A stretch of DNA of 64,000 nt. Source: JAGLON01 sp041394985. GTDB lineage: Bacteria > Zixibacteria > MSB-5A5 > GN15 > JAAZOE01. Position numbers and translations under genes: made by a program. Of the stretch, positions 33,163-42,493 are shown one piece after another. How positions within the stretch are numbered: position 1 is the stretch's first letter; the number at the start of each line of letters is the position of its first letter. The notes beneath the pieces are model-generated. The model worked only from the letters and a program-made list of their open reading frames with translations. It made no database searches and had not been told where the DNA came from. The stretch is taken from NCBI GenBank assembly GCA_041394985.1, contig JAWLBI010000001.1:2232001-2296000 (forward strand), read 5' to 3'.

Positions 33163-33507
33163 ATGAACCTACATCCGGTTCTGAAAATCCTTGTGCTGGT
33201 AGTACTCGTGGCATTTGCCGGCACCGTTTTGGCGACCGAAACTGTAAAGCAGGAAGCCAAACCGGAAGCCCCGAAAACCACCACCCAGTGCTGCGCCAAG
33301 GGTAAAACAGACGCGAAATGCGACCCGGCGAAATGTACCGGGGATCCCAAAACCTGCGCGGTCAAAGATTGTGACAAACATTGCACGACCGACAAGCAGG
33401 CCACCTGCACCAAGAGTAATGAAAAACAGGCAACTGAGACCAAAGGCACTTGCGGCACGAAATGCCCGAGCACCTGTCCGGCTGCCAAAGATTGCCACCC
33501 AAAATAA
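33163..33507 (+). CDS. Secreted small cysteine-rich protein (hypothetical)
   Basis: A 114-residue protein with a clear signal peptide (MNLHPVLKILVLVVLVAF, cleavage near VLA-TET). The mature part is hydrophilic, Lys/Thr-rich, with 12 Cys as CC, CDPAKC, CAVKDCDKHC, CGTKC and CPSTC. The look is metallothionein-like or disulfide-rich, but no family is identified. ATG 33163 follows AGGAGG. A rho-independent terminator lies just after the stop. Confidence 0.75.
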   Translation: MNLHPVLKILVLVVLVAFAGTVLATETVKQEAKPEAPKTTTQCCAKGKTDAKCDPAKCTGDPKTCAVKDCDKHCTTDKQATCTKSNEKQATETKGTCGTKCPSTCPAAKDCHPK

Positions 33508-33527
33508 GCTAAGCGGTTTTGGGGGAG

Positions 33528-33558
33528 AGCGGGGAAGGTAACTTCCCCGCTTTTTTTT
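33528..33558 (+). terminator. Rho-independent terminator
   Basis: AGCGGGGAAG, loop GTAA, CTTCCCCGCT, then eight Ts. It ends the Cys-rich gene transcript. Confidence 0.92.
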
Positions 33559-33672
33559 GCCTGTTTCCCTGTTACAATATTGCCCAATTTATTGCCCGCC
33601 CGAGGTGGTAAATCCTTGCCTAATGCCGATATATAATGCAAAGGGTGCTATGGCTTAAAAAGGGTATTTTAA

Positions 33673-35748
33673 ATGAGCTTTCGGGCAATTCTGAACATAT
33701 GTATCCGGATTCTGTTTGCGCTTTTGATGGCCGGCTCTCTACTTGCCGAAGATATCGATAATCTGCGGGAGAAGTCTCTCGAAGAACTCATGGATATTAC
33801 CGTCGTCACGGTATCTAAGCGAGAGGAATCCGTCCGAACGGCCCCTGCGGTCGTTACGGTATTTACATCTGACCGAATCCGACAGCTCGGTGTTTCGTAC
33901 CTGTCTGAAATTATCAAATATGTACCCGGTTTTACTCAGACCAACTCATATTGGCGCAACGAACTGGTGACTGCGCGCGGTATCAAGCAAACCTTGTACA
34001 ACGACAAGATTCTCATGCTCATCGACGGCATTCCTGCCAACGACGCGGCCTCAATGGAGCATCATCTCGATATGATACCGCTCTCTGCGGTTAAACAGGT
34101 TGAAATCATCCGGGGACCGGGTTCTACTCTGTATGGAACCAATGCGTTCGCCGGTGTCATCAATGTCATTTTGTGGGATGATTATTCCGAAAACAAAATA
34201 ACCGGTTGCCTCGGTACCGGAGCGATGGATACCAGGGATGTCGGTGTCTCATATATCGGATCGCATCGCGGCTTTTCCTTTTTGGCATCGGGCCAGATAA
34301 CTGATAATGACGGATACGATAAGACGGCGACCGATGAGACTGGAGCCACGGGAGTTATCAATTACGAGAAGGATGTGGAATCGGTCTTCGGCCGAGTATC
34401 ATATCGCGGGTTGACTGTTTCCGGAGGGAAATTCATTCATAAAATCGGCAAATTCGGCGCTGTTCCCGTCTTCGAACTCGGTAACATGTTCTTCCGCGAC
34501 CGGGCGCGCCTGGACGAGCGTATCGGTTGGCTCAATGTGCAATATCTGTGGCGAAAAAATGAGACTATCGGCGGCAAGGTCATCGCCCGCTACAGCGAAA
34601 TTGATTCCCACAGCGACATCGGTGACGCGGGACGGTTTTATCAGGGGCTCGAAGGCTATGATCCGGATACGATAAGCGCCCCATTGTATGCCAGATTCCG
34701 GGGACATGTGTTCGCCGGCGAAATGCAAAATGAATTTATACTTACGGATAAAGTTCGACTCATTTCGGGCATTACCGTGGAAAGTCGCCGAATTAAAGAT
34801 ATCGGCGGGCACTATGACGATTTCGAAGGCGATCTGGTCTATGCCGGATCGGTAAAAACACTGCCGTTTACTATTACCGATTTCGCCGGATATATCCAGG
34901 CCGATGGAGAAATAAGTCCAACTGTCGGATATGTCTTCGGAGTTCGCTTCAGCTATCTAGGCATCAGTGAAAAGGGGTTTGTGACTCCTCGAGGGGGCCT
35001 CGTCTGGCGTCCGTTCCCGACAAACAGCTTCAAACTGCTCTACGGTGAGGCATTCCGCAGTCCCAGCGCCCAGGAGCAATATATGCGCATTCCCAACATC
35101 GTTGTCGGCAAACATGCCATAAACGGACAATTGGATCCGGAACAGATTCAAACACTCGAATTCTCGGTAGAACAACAAATCGGCGAGGGGCATACATTGA
35201 ATGCCAATGCGTTCTATACTAAGATCGAGGATATCATCGGCCGACGCCCGACAACCGATGAAGAAATGGCTATTATTAACGACAGCTCAATAACCTATGA
35301 TAATTTAGGCGAGCAGGAACTCCGCGGTATCGAGGTTGAACTATCGGGATATCTGTCAACGAGGACTTCCTATTTCATCAATGGCACGCTGAAGGATGGT
35401 GAGAATGGTTTCGGCGGCGAAATCGATTATCTGTCACACTTCACCTTAAGCGGTGGCTTCAGTACGGAAATGAACACGATAGGCTTGTCGATATCGCCGA
35501 ATTTCTATTATGTCGATGACCGAGAAGGATATCTGCAAAACGGTCAGATGAACTCTACCAAAGGTTTCTTTATTGCAAATCTTGTGTTATCGCAAAAAAT
35601 CTCGCCGCATGTCATGATACGATTGACTGCCAACAATGTTTTCGATGAAGAATATGTCTATCCGGAACAAGTCCGCCGCAACATTCCGACAATTCCCGGA
35701 GGCCCCGGACGCACGATCTTCGTGAAGGCGATTTTTAAGACATATTAA
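33673..35748 (+). CDS. TonB-dependent outer-membrane receptor
   Basis: A 691-residue receptor with a signal peptide (to about residue 25). The TonB box region and plug follow ('ITVVTVSKREESVRTAPAVV', 'LIDGIPAND', 'QVEIIRGPGSTLYGTNAFAG'), then a 22-strand-type barrel containing 'GEAFRSPSAQEQY' and 'LNANAFYTKIEDIIGR', ending '...TIFVKAIFKTY' with a terminal aromatic. The plug type matches vitamin B12/siderophore/colicin-receptor-like proteins; the ligand cannot be read. A TATAAT box at 33632-33637 lies 36 bp before the start but without a good -35. There are no riboswitch features upstream. Confidence 0.93.
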   Translation: MSFRAILNICIRILFALLMAGSLLAEDIDNLREKSLEELMDITVVTVSKREESVRTAPAVVTVFTSDRIRQLGVSYLSEIIKYVPGFTQTNSYWRNELVTARGIKQTLYNDKILMLIDGIPANDAASMEHHLDMIPLSAVKQVEIIRGPGSTLYGTNAFAGVINVILWDDYSENKITGCLGTGAMDTRDVGVSYIGSHRGFSFLASGQITDNDGYDKTATDETGATGVINYEKDVESVFGRVSYRGLTVSGGKFIHKIGKFGAVPVFELGNMFFRDRARLDERIGWLNVQYLWRKNETIGGKVIARYSEIDSHSDIGDAGRFYQGLEGYDPDTISAPLYARFRGHVFAGEMQNEFILTDKVRLISGITVESRRIKDIGGHYDDFEGDLVYAGSVKTLPFTITDFAGYIQADGEISPTVGYVFGVRFSYLGISEKGFVTPRGGLVWRPFPTNSFKLLYGEAFRSPSAQEQYMRIPNIVVGKHAINGQLDPEQIQTLEFSVEQQIGEGHTLNANAFYTKIEDIIGRRPTTDEEMAIINDSSITYDNLGEQELRGIEVELSGYLSTRTSYFINGTLKDGENGFGGEIDYLSHFTLSGGFSTEMNTIGLSISPNFYYVDDREGYLQNGQMNSTKGFFIANLVLSQKISPHVMIRLTANNVFDEEYVYPEQVRRNIPTIPGGPGRTIFVKAIFKTY

Positions 35749-35860
35749 GCATAAAACAAAGTAGTGTCATTCCCCTTGATCCGCCGTATCCTTATATCTG
35801 CCAATTTCATGCAATGCGATAGATTTCAATGCGTTTCGATGACTTCGTGACTCATTTCAC

Positions 35861-35889
35861 TTGCCTTTGCCTGCACCATGTTTTATAAT
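35861..35889 (+). promoter_or_regulatory. Sigma-70-type promoter of the beta-oxidation operon
   Basis: TTGCCT (35861-35866), exactly 17 bp, then a perfect TATAAT (35884-35889), 41 bp before the thiolase ATG. The rest of the 181-bp gap after the receptor gene shows nothing notable. Confidence 0.8.
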
Positions 35890-35929
35890 GTCAAATTGAC
35901 TTAAACGATTGATTCATGGAGGGTAAGCA

Positions 35930-37120
35930 ATGGCTCACACCAACGAAGTATATATAGTATCTGCATGCAGAAGCGCCATCGGTACGTTTTTGGGAGGATT
36001 ATCCTCTTTTCCGGCGACGACACTGGGTGCACTGGCAATCAAAGAGGCCGTGAAACGGGCCGGTATCGACCCGGAAAAAGTTGATGAAGTTATTATGGGA
36101 CAAGTAGTTCAGGCCGGTGTCGGGCAGGCTCCGGCGCGTCAGGCGGCCATTCACGGCGGTATCACCCCGAAAGCCGGCGCCCTGACCATTAACAAAGTCT
36201 GCGGTTCGGGCCTCAAGGCCGTTATGCTCGCAACTCAGGCCATTCGGCTCGGCGATGCCGAGTGCATTATCGCAGGCGGCATGGAATCGATGTCCGGGAC
36301 GCCGTATGTGATTCATGGCGCCAAAGCGGGTCTCAAGTTCGGCGATAAGAAGTTGCAGGACTCGATGGTTCTCGATGGTCTCTGGTGCTCGTTCAAAAAC
36401 TGGCACATGGGCGGAGCCGCCGAGTTAACCGCTGATAAATCGAAGATTTCCCGCGAAGAGCAGGATGAATACGCATTCAATTCACACAGGAAGGCCGTCG
36501 CCGCACAAGAAGGCGGAAAATTCGACAAGGAAATTTTCCCGATTGAAATCCCGCAGCGCAAAGGCGATCCGGTTATTTTCAAAAAAGACGAATGTCCGCG
36601 CGGCAATATCTCCATGGAAGCGCTGGCCAAACTGAAACCGGCCTTCCAAAAAGACGGCACCGTCACAGCCGGCAATGCGCCGGGCCTCAATGACGGCAGT
36701 TCGGCCGTCGTCGTCGTATCCGAAAAATATATGAAGGAACACAATCTGACACCGCTGGCGCGTGTGGTTAATTACACGACTGCCGGTACACCGCCGGAAC
36801 TGCTGTTCTATTCGCCGATCTACGCCGTGCAGGGTATTTGCGAGAAAATGGGCGTCAAGGTGGATCACTTCGACCTGATCGAAGCGAACGAGGCCTTTTC
36901 CGTTCAGTGCCTGGCCGACGGCAAGGAACTCGGATGGGATTGGAATAAGGTCAACGTCAACGGCGGCGCCGTGGCGTTGGGACATCCGATCGGAGCGTCA
37001 GGTGCGCGCATCCTGACCACTTTGATGTATGCGTTGAAGGACCGCGGCGGTAAAAACGGTCTTGCAACACTGTGCCTCGGCGGCGGTAATGCCGTGGCGC
37101 TGGCAATTGAGATGATGTAA
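35930..37120 (+). CDS. Acetyl-CoA acetyltransferase (classical biosynthetic-type thiolase)
   Basis: A 396-residue thiolase. Active residues are Cys91 in 'INKVCGSGLKAV', the NEAF motif in 'LIEANEAFSVQ', His352 in 'GGAVALGHPIGASGARIL' and Cys382 in 'LATLCLGGGNAVAL'. It cleaves acetoacetyl-CoA to two acetyl-CoA, or the reverse. It is the first gene of a five-gene unit with 3-hydroxyacyl-CoA dehydrogenase and two acyl-CoA dehydrogenases, fitting short-chain beta-oxidation or butyrate-type metabolism. GGAGGG lies before the ATG. A pathway enoyl-CoA hydratase could be the crotonase at 28046 or one encoded elsewhere. Confidence 0.96.
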   Translation: MAHTNEVYIVSACRSAIGTFLGGLSSFPATTLGALAIKEAVKRAGIDPEKVDEVIMGQVVQAGVGQAPARQAAIHGGITPKAGALTINKVCGSGLKAVMLATQAIRLGDAECIIAGGMESMSGTPYVIHGAKAGLKFGDKKLQDSMVLDGLWCSFKNWHMGGAAELTADKSKISREEQDEYAFNSHRKAVAAQEGGKFDKEIFPIEIPQRKGDPVIFKKDECPRGNISMEALAKLKPAFQKDGTVTAGNAPGLNDGSSAVVVVSEKYMKEHNLTPLARVVNYTTAGTPPELLFYSPIYAVQGICEKMGVKVDHFDLIEANEAFSVQCLADGKELGWDWNKVNVNGGAVALGHPIGASGARILTTLMYALKDRGGKNGLATLCLGGGNAVALAIEMM

Positions 37121-37145
37121 TATTCTCTGGGAGGTTACACGTAAT

Positions 37146-38006
37146 ATGAAAGTTGAAGACATTAAAAATATAACGGTCATCGGCGGGGGCACGATGGGCA
37201 ATGGTATTGTTCACCATTTCGCCCAAATGGGGTATGCGGTAAACCTGATCGAGACGAAACAGGAATTCCTCGATCGCGCCATGGCGACAATCGACAAAAA
37301 CATGGCTCGCCAGGTGAAGAAAGAGAAAATCACCGAGGACGAGAAGAAGGCCGCACTCGGAAATATCAATCCGACGCTGGATATGGGAGCTGCCAAGAAC
37401 TCGCAACTTGTCGTCGAGGCCGTCTTTGAAAACCTCGATGTCAAACTCGATATCTTCCGCAAACTCGACAGCATCTGCGCGCCGGACACGATACTGGCTT
37501 CGAACACCTCGTCGCTGCCGATTACGCAGCTCGCCGGTGTGACCAAGCGGGCCGACAAAGTGATCGGTATGCACTTCATGAATCCGGTTCCGATGATGAA
37601 GCTCATTGAGGTCATTCGTGGAATCGCAACGTCGGACGAGACCTATAACACGATTAAGGGACTATCGGAAAAGATCAATAAAGTCCCGGTCGAGGTTAAC
37701 GATTATCCCGGCTTTGTCGCCAACCGCATCCTCATGCCGATGATTAACGAGGCCATCTATGCACTCATGGAAGGCGTCGCCAATGAAGAGGGTATCGATA
37801 CCGTAATGAAGTTGGGGATGGCGCATCCGATGGGACCGCTCACCCTGGCCGACTTCATCGGACTGGACGTCTGTCTGGCCATTCTGGAAGTGTTGCATCA
37901 GGGCCTCGGCGATCCGAAATATCGTCCCTGCCCGCTGTTGAAGAAAATGGTTCAGGCCGGTTACCTAGGCCGCAAAACCGGTCGTGGATTTTTCACATAT
38001 GAGTAA
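37146..38006 (+). CDS. 3-hydroxybutyryl-CoA dehydrogenase
   Basis: A 286-residue NAD(P)-dependent 3-hydroxyacyl-CoA dehydrogenase. It has a Rossmann motif 'ITVIGGGTMGNGIVHHFAQ' at residues 8-26, catalytic-region 'IGMHFMNPVPMMKLIE' (about 140-155, with the catalytic His) and a C-terminal helical domain 'NDYPGFVANRILMPMINEA'. Length matches stand-alone Hbd/PaaH. It oxidises (S)-3-hydroxybutyryl-CoA to acetoacetyl-CoA for the preceding thiolase. GGGAGG precedes the ATG; it is 26 bp after thiolase. Confidence 0.96.
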   Translation: MKVEDIKNITVIGGGTMGNGIVHHFAQMGYAVNLIETKQEFLDRAMATIDKNMARQVKKEKITEDEKKAALGNINPTLDMGAAKNSQLVVEAVFENLDVKLDIFRKLDSICAPDTILASNTSSLPITQLAGVTKRADKVIGMHFMNPVPMMKLIEVIRGIATSDETYNTIKGLSEKINKVPVEVNDYPGFVANRILMPMINEAIYALMEGVANEEGIDTVMKLGMAHPMGPLTLADFIGLDVCLAILEVLHQGLGDPKYRPCPLLKKMVQAGYLGRKTGRGFFTYE

Positions 38007-38018
38007 GGAGTCCAGGTA

Positions 38019-39161
38019 ATGGATTTTAATCTCACCGAAGATGATTTAATGATACAAGAGACGGCGGCCGACCTGGCCGCCAAGAGAATTTATCCCAATG
38101 CTGAAAAGTGGGATGAAGAAGGCAAACTGCCTCAGGATATTCTCGATGAAATGGCTGAACTCGGCTATTTCGGTATGATGTTGCCGGAAAAATACGGCGG
38201 CCTCGAACTGTCGACCGTGACCTACAACTGTGCCATGGAAGAGCTCTCCGCCGCCTGTGCCGGTTTGATGATTACGATTTCGGTGCACAACTCTCTCTGC
38301 TGCGAAGCCATTTATCGCTTCGGTTCGGAAGAGTTGAAAGATAAATATCTGCCCGACATGGCGGCCGGAAAAATTATCGGCGCCTACTGCCTGACCGAAC
38401 CGAATGCCGGTACGGATGCGGCTTCGATTAAAACATCGGCTGTCAAAAAAGGCGACAAGTACGTCATCAATGGTACCAAGACGTTCGTGACTAACGGCGG
38501 ACTTGCCGGAGTCTTCATCGTTTTTGCCGTGACCGATCCGGAGAAAGGCTCCAAAGGCATTTCCTGTTTCGTCGTCCCGAAAGATACTCCCGGTATCGAT
38601 ATCGGCGCGCCGGAAAAGAAAATGGGAATGAAAGCATCCGATACCCGCGAAATATCATTCACCGATGTCGAGATCGATGCCTCTAATCTGGTTGGGGAAG
38701 AGGGCACAGGATTCAAAACCGCCGTCATTCTTCTCAACAACGGTCGCATCGGCGTTGCTTTCCAGGCAATCGGTATCGCCCGTTCTGCATTAGAAGAGGC
38801 GCTGAAATATTCCAAGGAGCGCAAGCAGTTCGGTCAGCCGCTCTGTAACTTCCAGGCGATTCAGTTTAAGCTGGCAGAGATGGCCGCAAAAATCGATGGC
38901 GCCCGCCTGCTTGGTTATCGCGCCGCCGTCATGAAAGATGAAGGCAAAAATGTTGCCATGGAATCATCGATGGCCAAACTTATTGCTTCTCAAACGGCAA
39001 ACTGGGTGGTCAATGAAGCCGTACAGATTCATGGTGGTTATGGATATATGAAGGAATATGCTGTCGAGCGCTATTTCCGCGATGCCCGCGTGACGGAAAT
39101 CTACGAAGGCACCACGGAAGCTCAGAAAATGGTTATATCTCGCCAATTACTCAGGGATTAA
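38019..39161 (+). CDS. Acyl-CoA dehydrogenase, short-chain type
   Basis: A 380-residue FAD flavoenzyme. It has an N-terminal helical domain, 'GAYCLTEPNAGTDAASIKT' (FAD/substrate contact, about 125-143), 'RKQFGQPLCNFQAIQFKLAE' and C-terminal 'IHGGYGYMKEYAVERYFRD', then the catalytic Glu in 'EIYEGTTEAQK'. This pattern is that of butyryl/short-chain acyl-CoA dehydrogenases. Electron-transfer flavoprotein genes are not in the window. It starts 12 bp after the dehydrogenase gene, preceded by AAGGAG. Confidence 0.95.
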   Translation: MDFNLTEDDLMIQETAADLAAKRIYPNAEKWDEEGKLPQDILDEMAELGYFGMMLPEKYGGLELSTVTYNCAMEELSAACAGLMITISVHNSLCCEAIYRFGSEELKDKYLPDMAAGKIIGAYCLTEPNAGTDAASIKTSAVKKGDKYVINGTKTFVTNGGLAGVFIVFAVTDPEKGSKGISCFVVPKDTPGIDIGAPEKKMGMKASDTREISFTDVEIDASNLVGEEGTGFKTAVILLNNGRIGVAFQAIGIARSALEEALKYSKERKQFGQPLCNFQAIQFKLAEMAAKIDGARLLGYRAAVMKDEGKNVAMESSMAKLIASQTANWVVNEAVQIHGGYGYMKEYAVERYFRDARVTEIYEGTTEAQKMVISRQLLRD

Positions 39162-39163
39162 AT

Positions 39164-40321
39164 GTGCTGTTAAAAAAAGAACACCAGGAATTCAGAGAAA
39201 AAATACGGGCTTTCGCACTTGAAAAAGTCGCGCCGCACGCCGCGACCCTCGATATCGAACAGAGATTCCCCAAGGAATTCCTTCCGATGCTGGCTGAGAT
39301 GGGCCTGATGGGGATGGTTGTTTCCGAGGACTACGGCGGTTCGAAGGTGGATACGGTGTCGTATTCCATCGCCGTCGAGGAACTCTCGCGAGTCTGCGGT
39401 TCCACCGGAATCACGATTGCCGCGCACAATAGCCTCGGCTGTTTCCCGATCTATAAATTCGGAATGGAAGAACAGAAAAAGAAATATCTTCCGCGCGGTA
39501 CCAAAGGCGGTGAACTGCTGGCCTTCGGATTGACCGAACCGGATGCGGGATCAGATGCCGGAGCCACGAAAACGACTGCCGTGAAGCAGGGCGACCACTG
39601 GATTCTCAACGGTACCAAGTGTTTCATCACATCGGCATCTCATGCCTTTGCCTCGATCGCAACCGCACGGACATCGGATGCCCCGGGCGTCAAGGCGATC
39701 TCGTCATTCATTCTTGAGAAAGACTGGGACGGCTATGAAGTCGGCAAGAAGGAAAACAAGATGGGCCTGCGCGGCTCGGATACGGCCTTCCTGCACTTTA
39801 CCGATGTTAAGGTACCGCTCGACAATCAGCTTGGTGGTGACGGCGAGGGGTTCAAGCAATTCATGATGACCCTCGACGGCGGCCGCATCTCCATCGGCGC
39901 TATGGCCCTTGGTCTTGCTCAGGGTGCATACGACTGTGCGCTCAAGTACGCCGGTGTAACAAATGTCAACGGCAAACCTCTCGGTATTACATCGCAGGCG
40001 ATACAATTCAAGCTGGCCGATATGGCGACGGAAATCGAAGCCGCCAGACACATGGTGTATGGTGCATCACAGATGAAAGACGCCGGAGTGAAATTCTCCA
40101 AAGAGTCGGCGATGGCCAAGCTCTATGCGTCCGAGGTCGGACATCGCGTCGCATATGAAGCGATCCAGATACTCGGCGATGTCGGATTTTTTACGAATCA
40201 CTATCCGGCCGAGCGGATACTTCGAGACGTCAAGCTGTGTGAGATCGGCGAAGGGACATCGGAAGTCCAGCGTATCGTGATTGCAAGAGAAGTATTAAAA
40301 TCGGTTCTGCCCGAGAAATAA
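39164..40321 (+). CDS. Acyl-CoA dehydrogenase, second paralogue
   Basis: A 385-residue flavoenzyme, clearly diverged from its neighbour. Motifs are 'FGLTEPDAGSDAGATKTTAV', 'IQILGDVGFFTNHYPAERIL' and the catalytic Glu in 'EIGEGTSEVQRIVIA'. The substrate is uncertain: a short branched-chain or isovaleryl-like acyl-CoA would fit the carboxylase cluster earlier in the window. The start is GTG 39164, 2 bp after the previous stop with TCAGGGA as ribosome-binding site; the overlapping ATG at 39162 is out of frame and stops after three codons. Confidence 0.94.
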   Translation: MLLKKEHQEFREKIRAFALEKVAPHAATLDIEQRFPKEFLPMLAEMGLMGMVVSEDYGGSKVDTVSYSIAVEELSRVCGSTGITIAAHNSLGCFPIYKFGMEEQKKKYLPRGTKGGELLAFGLTEPDAGSDAGATKTTAVKQGDHWILNGTKCFITSASHAFASIATARTSDAPGVKAISSFILEKDWDGYEVGKKENKMGLRGSDTAFLHFTDVKVPLDNQLGGDGEGFKQFMMTLDGGRISIGAMALGLAQGAYDCALKYAGVTNVNGKPLGITSQAIQFKLADMATEIEAARHMVYGASQMKDAGVKFSKESAMAKLYASEVGHRVAYEAIQILGDVGFFTNHYPAERILRDVKLCEIGEGTSEVQRIVIAREVLKSVLPEK

Positions 40322-40337
40322 AGAACACGGAGGTTCC

Positions 40338-40916
40338 ATGTCCATTTCGCAACATGTGGTTGCGAGTCGGTTCTTTATTGGAGAAGTGACTCGCACGAGA
40401 CAAATGGTCTACATGCTGGCATTCAATGCCATGCTGGTGCTATCGGCATACGTGCAGTTCCCACTGCCGTTTTCGCCTGTTCCAGTCACCGCACAAACAA
40501 TGGCGGTCTTGGCCTGCGGTCTGTTTTTGGGCCCGACTCGAGGCGCCCTCACAGTTATCGCTTATCTCATCGAAGGTATCATGGGATTACCGGTATTCGC
40601 CGGTGGTGCGGCAGGAATGGCAAGACTTCTTGGCCCGACCGGCGGATTCCTGATCGGATTTGTTGCCGCCGCCTATATTGTCGGATTGCTTTCTGCGAAG
40701 ACACAGACGATGGGATATGGCAAACTGACGGCCGTTTTATCACTTGGTACGGCGGTTATTTTCATTCCCGGATTGGCAGTACTGTCTCTTTTTGCACCGC
40801 AGGGATCACTTCTGACTATGGGATTATATCCATTCCTGCCGGGTGCGGCAGTCAAAGTAGTTTTGATGTCGACGGCGCTTTCGGCATATAAGAGAATTCG
40901 TCGAACGATGTATTGA
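40338..40916 (+). CDS. bioY: Biotin transporter BioY
   Basis: A 192-residue membrane protein with about six helices and the BioY features 'FPLPFSPVPVTAQTMAVLACG', read as two parts here, and 'EGIMGLPVFAGGAAG' plus 'GPTGGFLIGFVAAAYIVG'. BioY is the substrate-binding S component of energy-coupling-factor transporters; the bioM/bioN energising genes are not adjacent, and solitary BioY can function alone or with a shared module. Placement 16 bp after the acyl-CoA dehydrogenase links biotin uptake to acyl-CoA metabolism, since the acyl-CoA carboxylase at 26435-30980 needs biotin. A GGAGG site precedes the ATG. Confidence 0.95.
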   Translation: MSISQHVVASRFFIGEVTRTRQMVYMLAFNAMLVLSAYVQFPLPFSPVPVTAQTMAVLACGLFLGPTRGALTVIAYLIEGIMGLPVFAGGAAGMARLLGPTGGFLIGFVAAAYIVGLLSAKTQTMGYGKLTAVLSLGTAVIFIPGLAVLSLFAPQGSLLTMGLYPFLPGAAVKVVLMSTALSAYKRIRRTMY

Positions 40917-40925
40917 TTCTAAATG

Positions 40926-40955
40926 GGCCCGGTCGCAGTGTACCGGGCCGATTTT
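40926..40955 (+). terminator. Probable terminator after bioY
   Basis: GGCCCGGT, 8-nt loop, ACCGGGCC, then GATTTT. It closes the beta-oxidation/bioY operon. Confidence 0.65.
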
Positions 40956-41008
40956 GCGGTATGACTACTGATTCCTTCCACACACCCTTCTCAAGTCGAG
41001 GCTCGTCC

Positions 41009-42493
41009 ATGCGAATCGTTTTTACGCTCATCTTTTTAATTTTGGCCGGTTCGCTATCGGCGCAGTCACTTCCCCCGGTAAAAAGTATCACCGACTACTG
41101 GGAAGCCGATGAACAAAAGGACTATCATTTCTTTGTCAATGACCAGAAAGTCGGCGACATGTCCACGCGGCTTGAAGTTGTCGATGGTGATATCTGTTTG
41201 ATCGAGGAAAGACTCGATCTTGACCTCGCATCGGTCGGCCTGGGGCCAAAGCTCGAAATCGAAAACGATTTGCGGGTCAAATCAAACGGCTATTTCTCAT
41301 CGAGTCTGATGACTGTCAAGGCCAACGGCGTGTCTCAGGAACTTGACGTCACGTTCAATGAACCGACAAACATGATTCGCACCGTGATTGATAAGAATCA
41401 GGATGCTGCTCGCCAACAGCCGGTTACGGGATCGGTGTTTTCCTGTGACAATAATATGATCAGCCAACTCGAACTGTTGCTGGCATTTCAAAACTTAAAA
41501 CCGGGGGAGACTCTGACAATCCCGGTATTTTCCCCGCAGGGGATGTTCTCGGCCGAATATGTTTTTCAGGTCGTTGGGCAAAAACCGGTTCGCTATGGAG
41601 TTTTCAGGGATAGTGCGTTGCAGGTCAATATGCTCCAGCCGACTCAGCAGACTATTTACATCGACCAGATGCACGACTTGGTAAAGATTGAGAACCCGAG
41701 TCGCCATCTGCGCATTGAATATCAGCGCGACCCATTTAAAAATCGCCCGAATCCGATCGAACAGGCGGCACAGGGTTCGACTATTGATTCATTCATCCGC
41801 CGACTTCCATTTTATGGATTATTGTTGGTTATCACGATCGGTTGGTTGCTGTTTCTCGGTCGCGACTGCTATAAGGACACATGGTCATATATTCTGTTTA
41901 TCATCGGCGGCTGTCTGTATCCTATTGTTTATATAACACAGGTTCCCCTTCAGCAAAGCTATGCCATCAATTATCTTACGCCAATATTACAAAGCGGTGG
42001 TTCAATCGTTTTACCGGCCACGATCCCGGCGCTCATCGGCGGCATTATTCACGAGACTCTGAAGTTGCTCCCGCTGTTATTTGCCGCCCTTGTGCTTCGG
42101 CCAAAGGCACTACTGCTCATTTCACTTGGGGCATTCGTCGGCGCCGGATTTGGATTTATTGAAGGCTGCTATATATCCGGACCGCTCTTCCAGGCGCGCA
42201 TGCTGACGAATACTATTATTGCCGAGAGAATCTTCGCAATTTGTCTTCATATTGTCACCGGCGCAATGATCGGTTATGGATTCGCTCGCCGCAAATGGTG
42301 GATGTACTGGCTGATAGCGATCGGCTTCCATTCGCTGGCCAATTATCTCATTGTGTTCGTTGCGACCAAAACGATAACGACCAGCGGATTGCAGACACTG
42401 CTCGCATTCTATACGATAATACTCCTTGGCAATATGTTTATTCTACAGAACCGATTCAAAAAGGGGCAGGCTGGAGGCAGAAAAAGACGATGA
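41009..42493 (+). CDS. Secreted-domain protein fused to PrsW/YhfC-like membrane domain
   Basis: A 494-residue protein. Signal peptide MRIVFTLIFLILAGSLSAQ is followed by an exported beta-rich domain (about 20-270, family not recognised). The last 220 residues form about seven membrane helices with motifs resembling the PrsW/YhfC glutamic intramembrane-protease superfamily: 'GGIIHETLKLLPLL' (Glu...Lys), 'GAGFGFIEGCY', 'CLHIVTGAMIGYG' and 'IGFHSLANYL' (His). PrsW-like proteins cleave membrane anti-sigma factors; here the enzyme role is inference. ATG 41009 gives a clean signal peptide; the frame from 40913 passes through the bioY terminator. Its stop overlaps the ROK gene (ATGA). Confidence 0.7.
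   Translation: MRIVFTLIFLILAGSLSAQSLPPVKSITDYWEADEQKDYHFFVNDQKVGDMSTRLEVVDGDICLIEERLDLDLASVGLGPKLEIENDLRVKSNGYFSSSLMTVKANGVSQELDVTFNEPTNMIRTVIDKNQDAARQQPVTGSVFSCDNNMISQLELLLAFQNLKPGETLTIPVFSPQGMFSAEYVFQVVGQKPVRYGVFRDSALQVNMLQPTQQTIYIDQMHDLVKIENPSRHLRIEYQRDPFKNRPNPIEQAAQGSTIDSFIRRLPFYGLLLVITIGWLLFLGRDCYKDTWSYILFIIGGCLYPIVYITQVPLQQSYAINYLTPILQSGGSIVLPATIPALIGGIIHETLKLLPLLFAALVLRPKALLLISLGAFVGAGFGFIEGCYISGPLFQARMLTNTIIAERIFAICLHIVTGAMIGYGFARRKWWMYWLIAIGFHSLANYLIVFVATKTITTSGLQTLLAFYTIILLGNMFILQNRFKKGQAGGRKRR

Noticed and set aside
33559..33672. Checked for a cobalamin riboswitch before the TonB receptor
   Set aside because: The gap is about 110 bp and shows none of the conserved cobalamin-box features.
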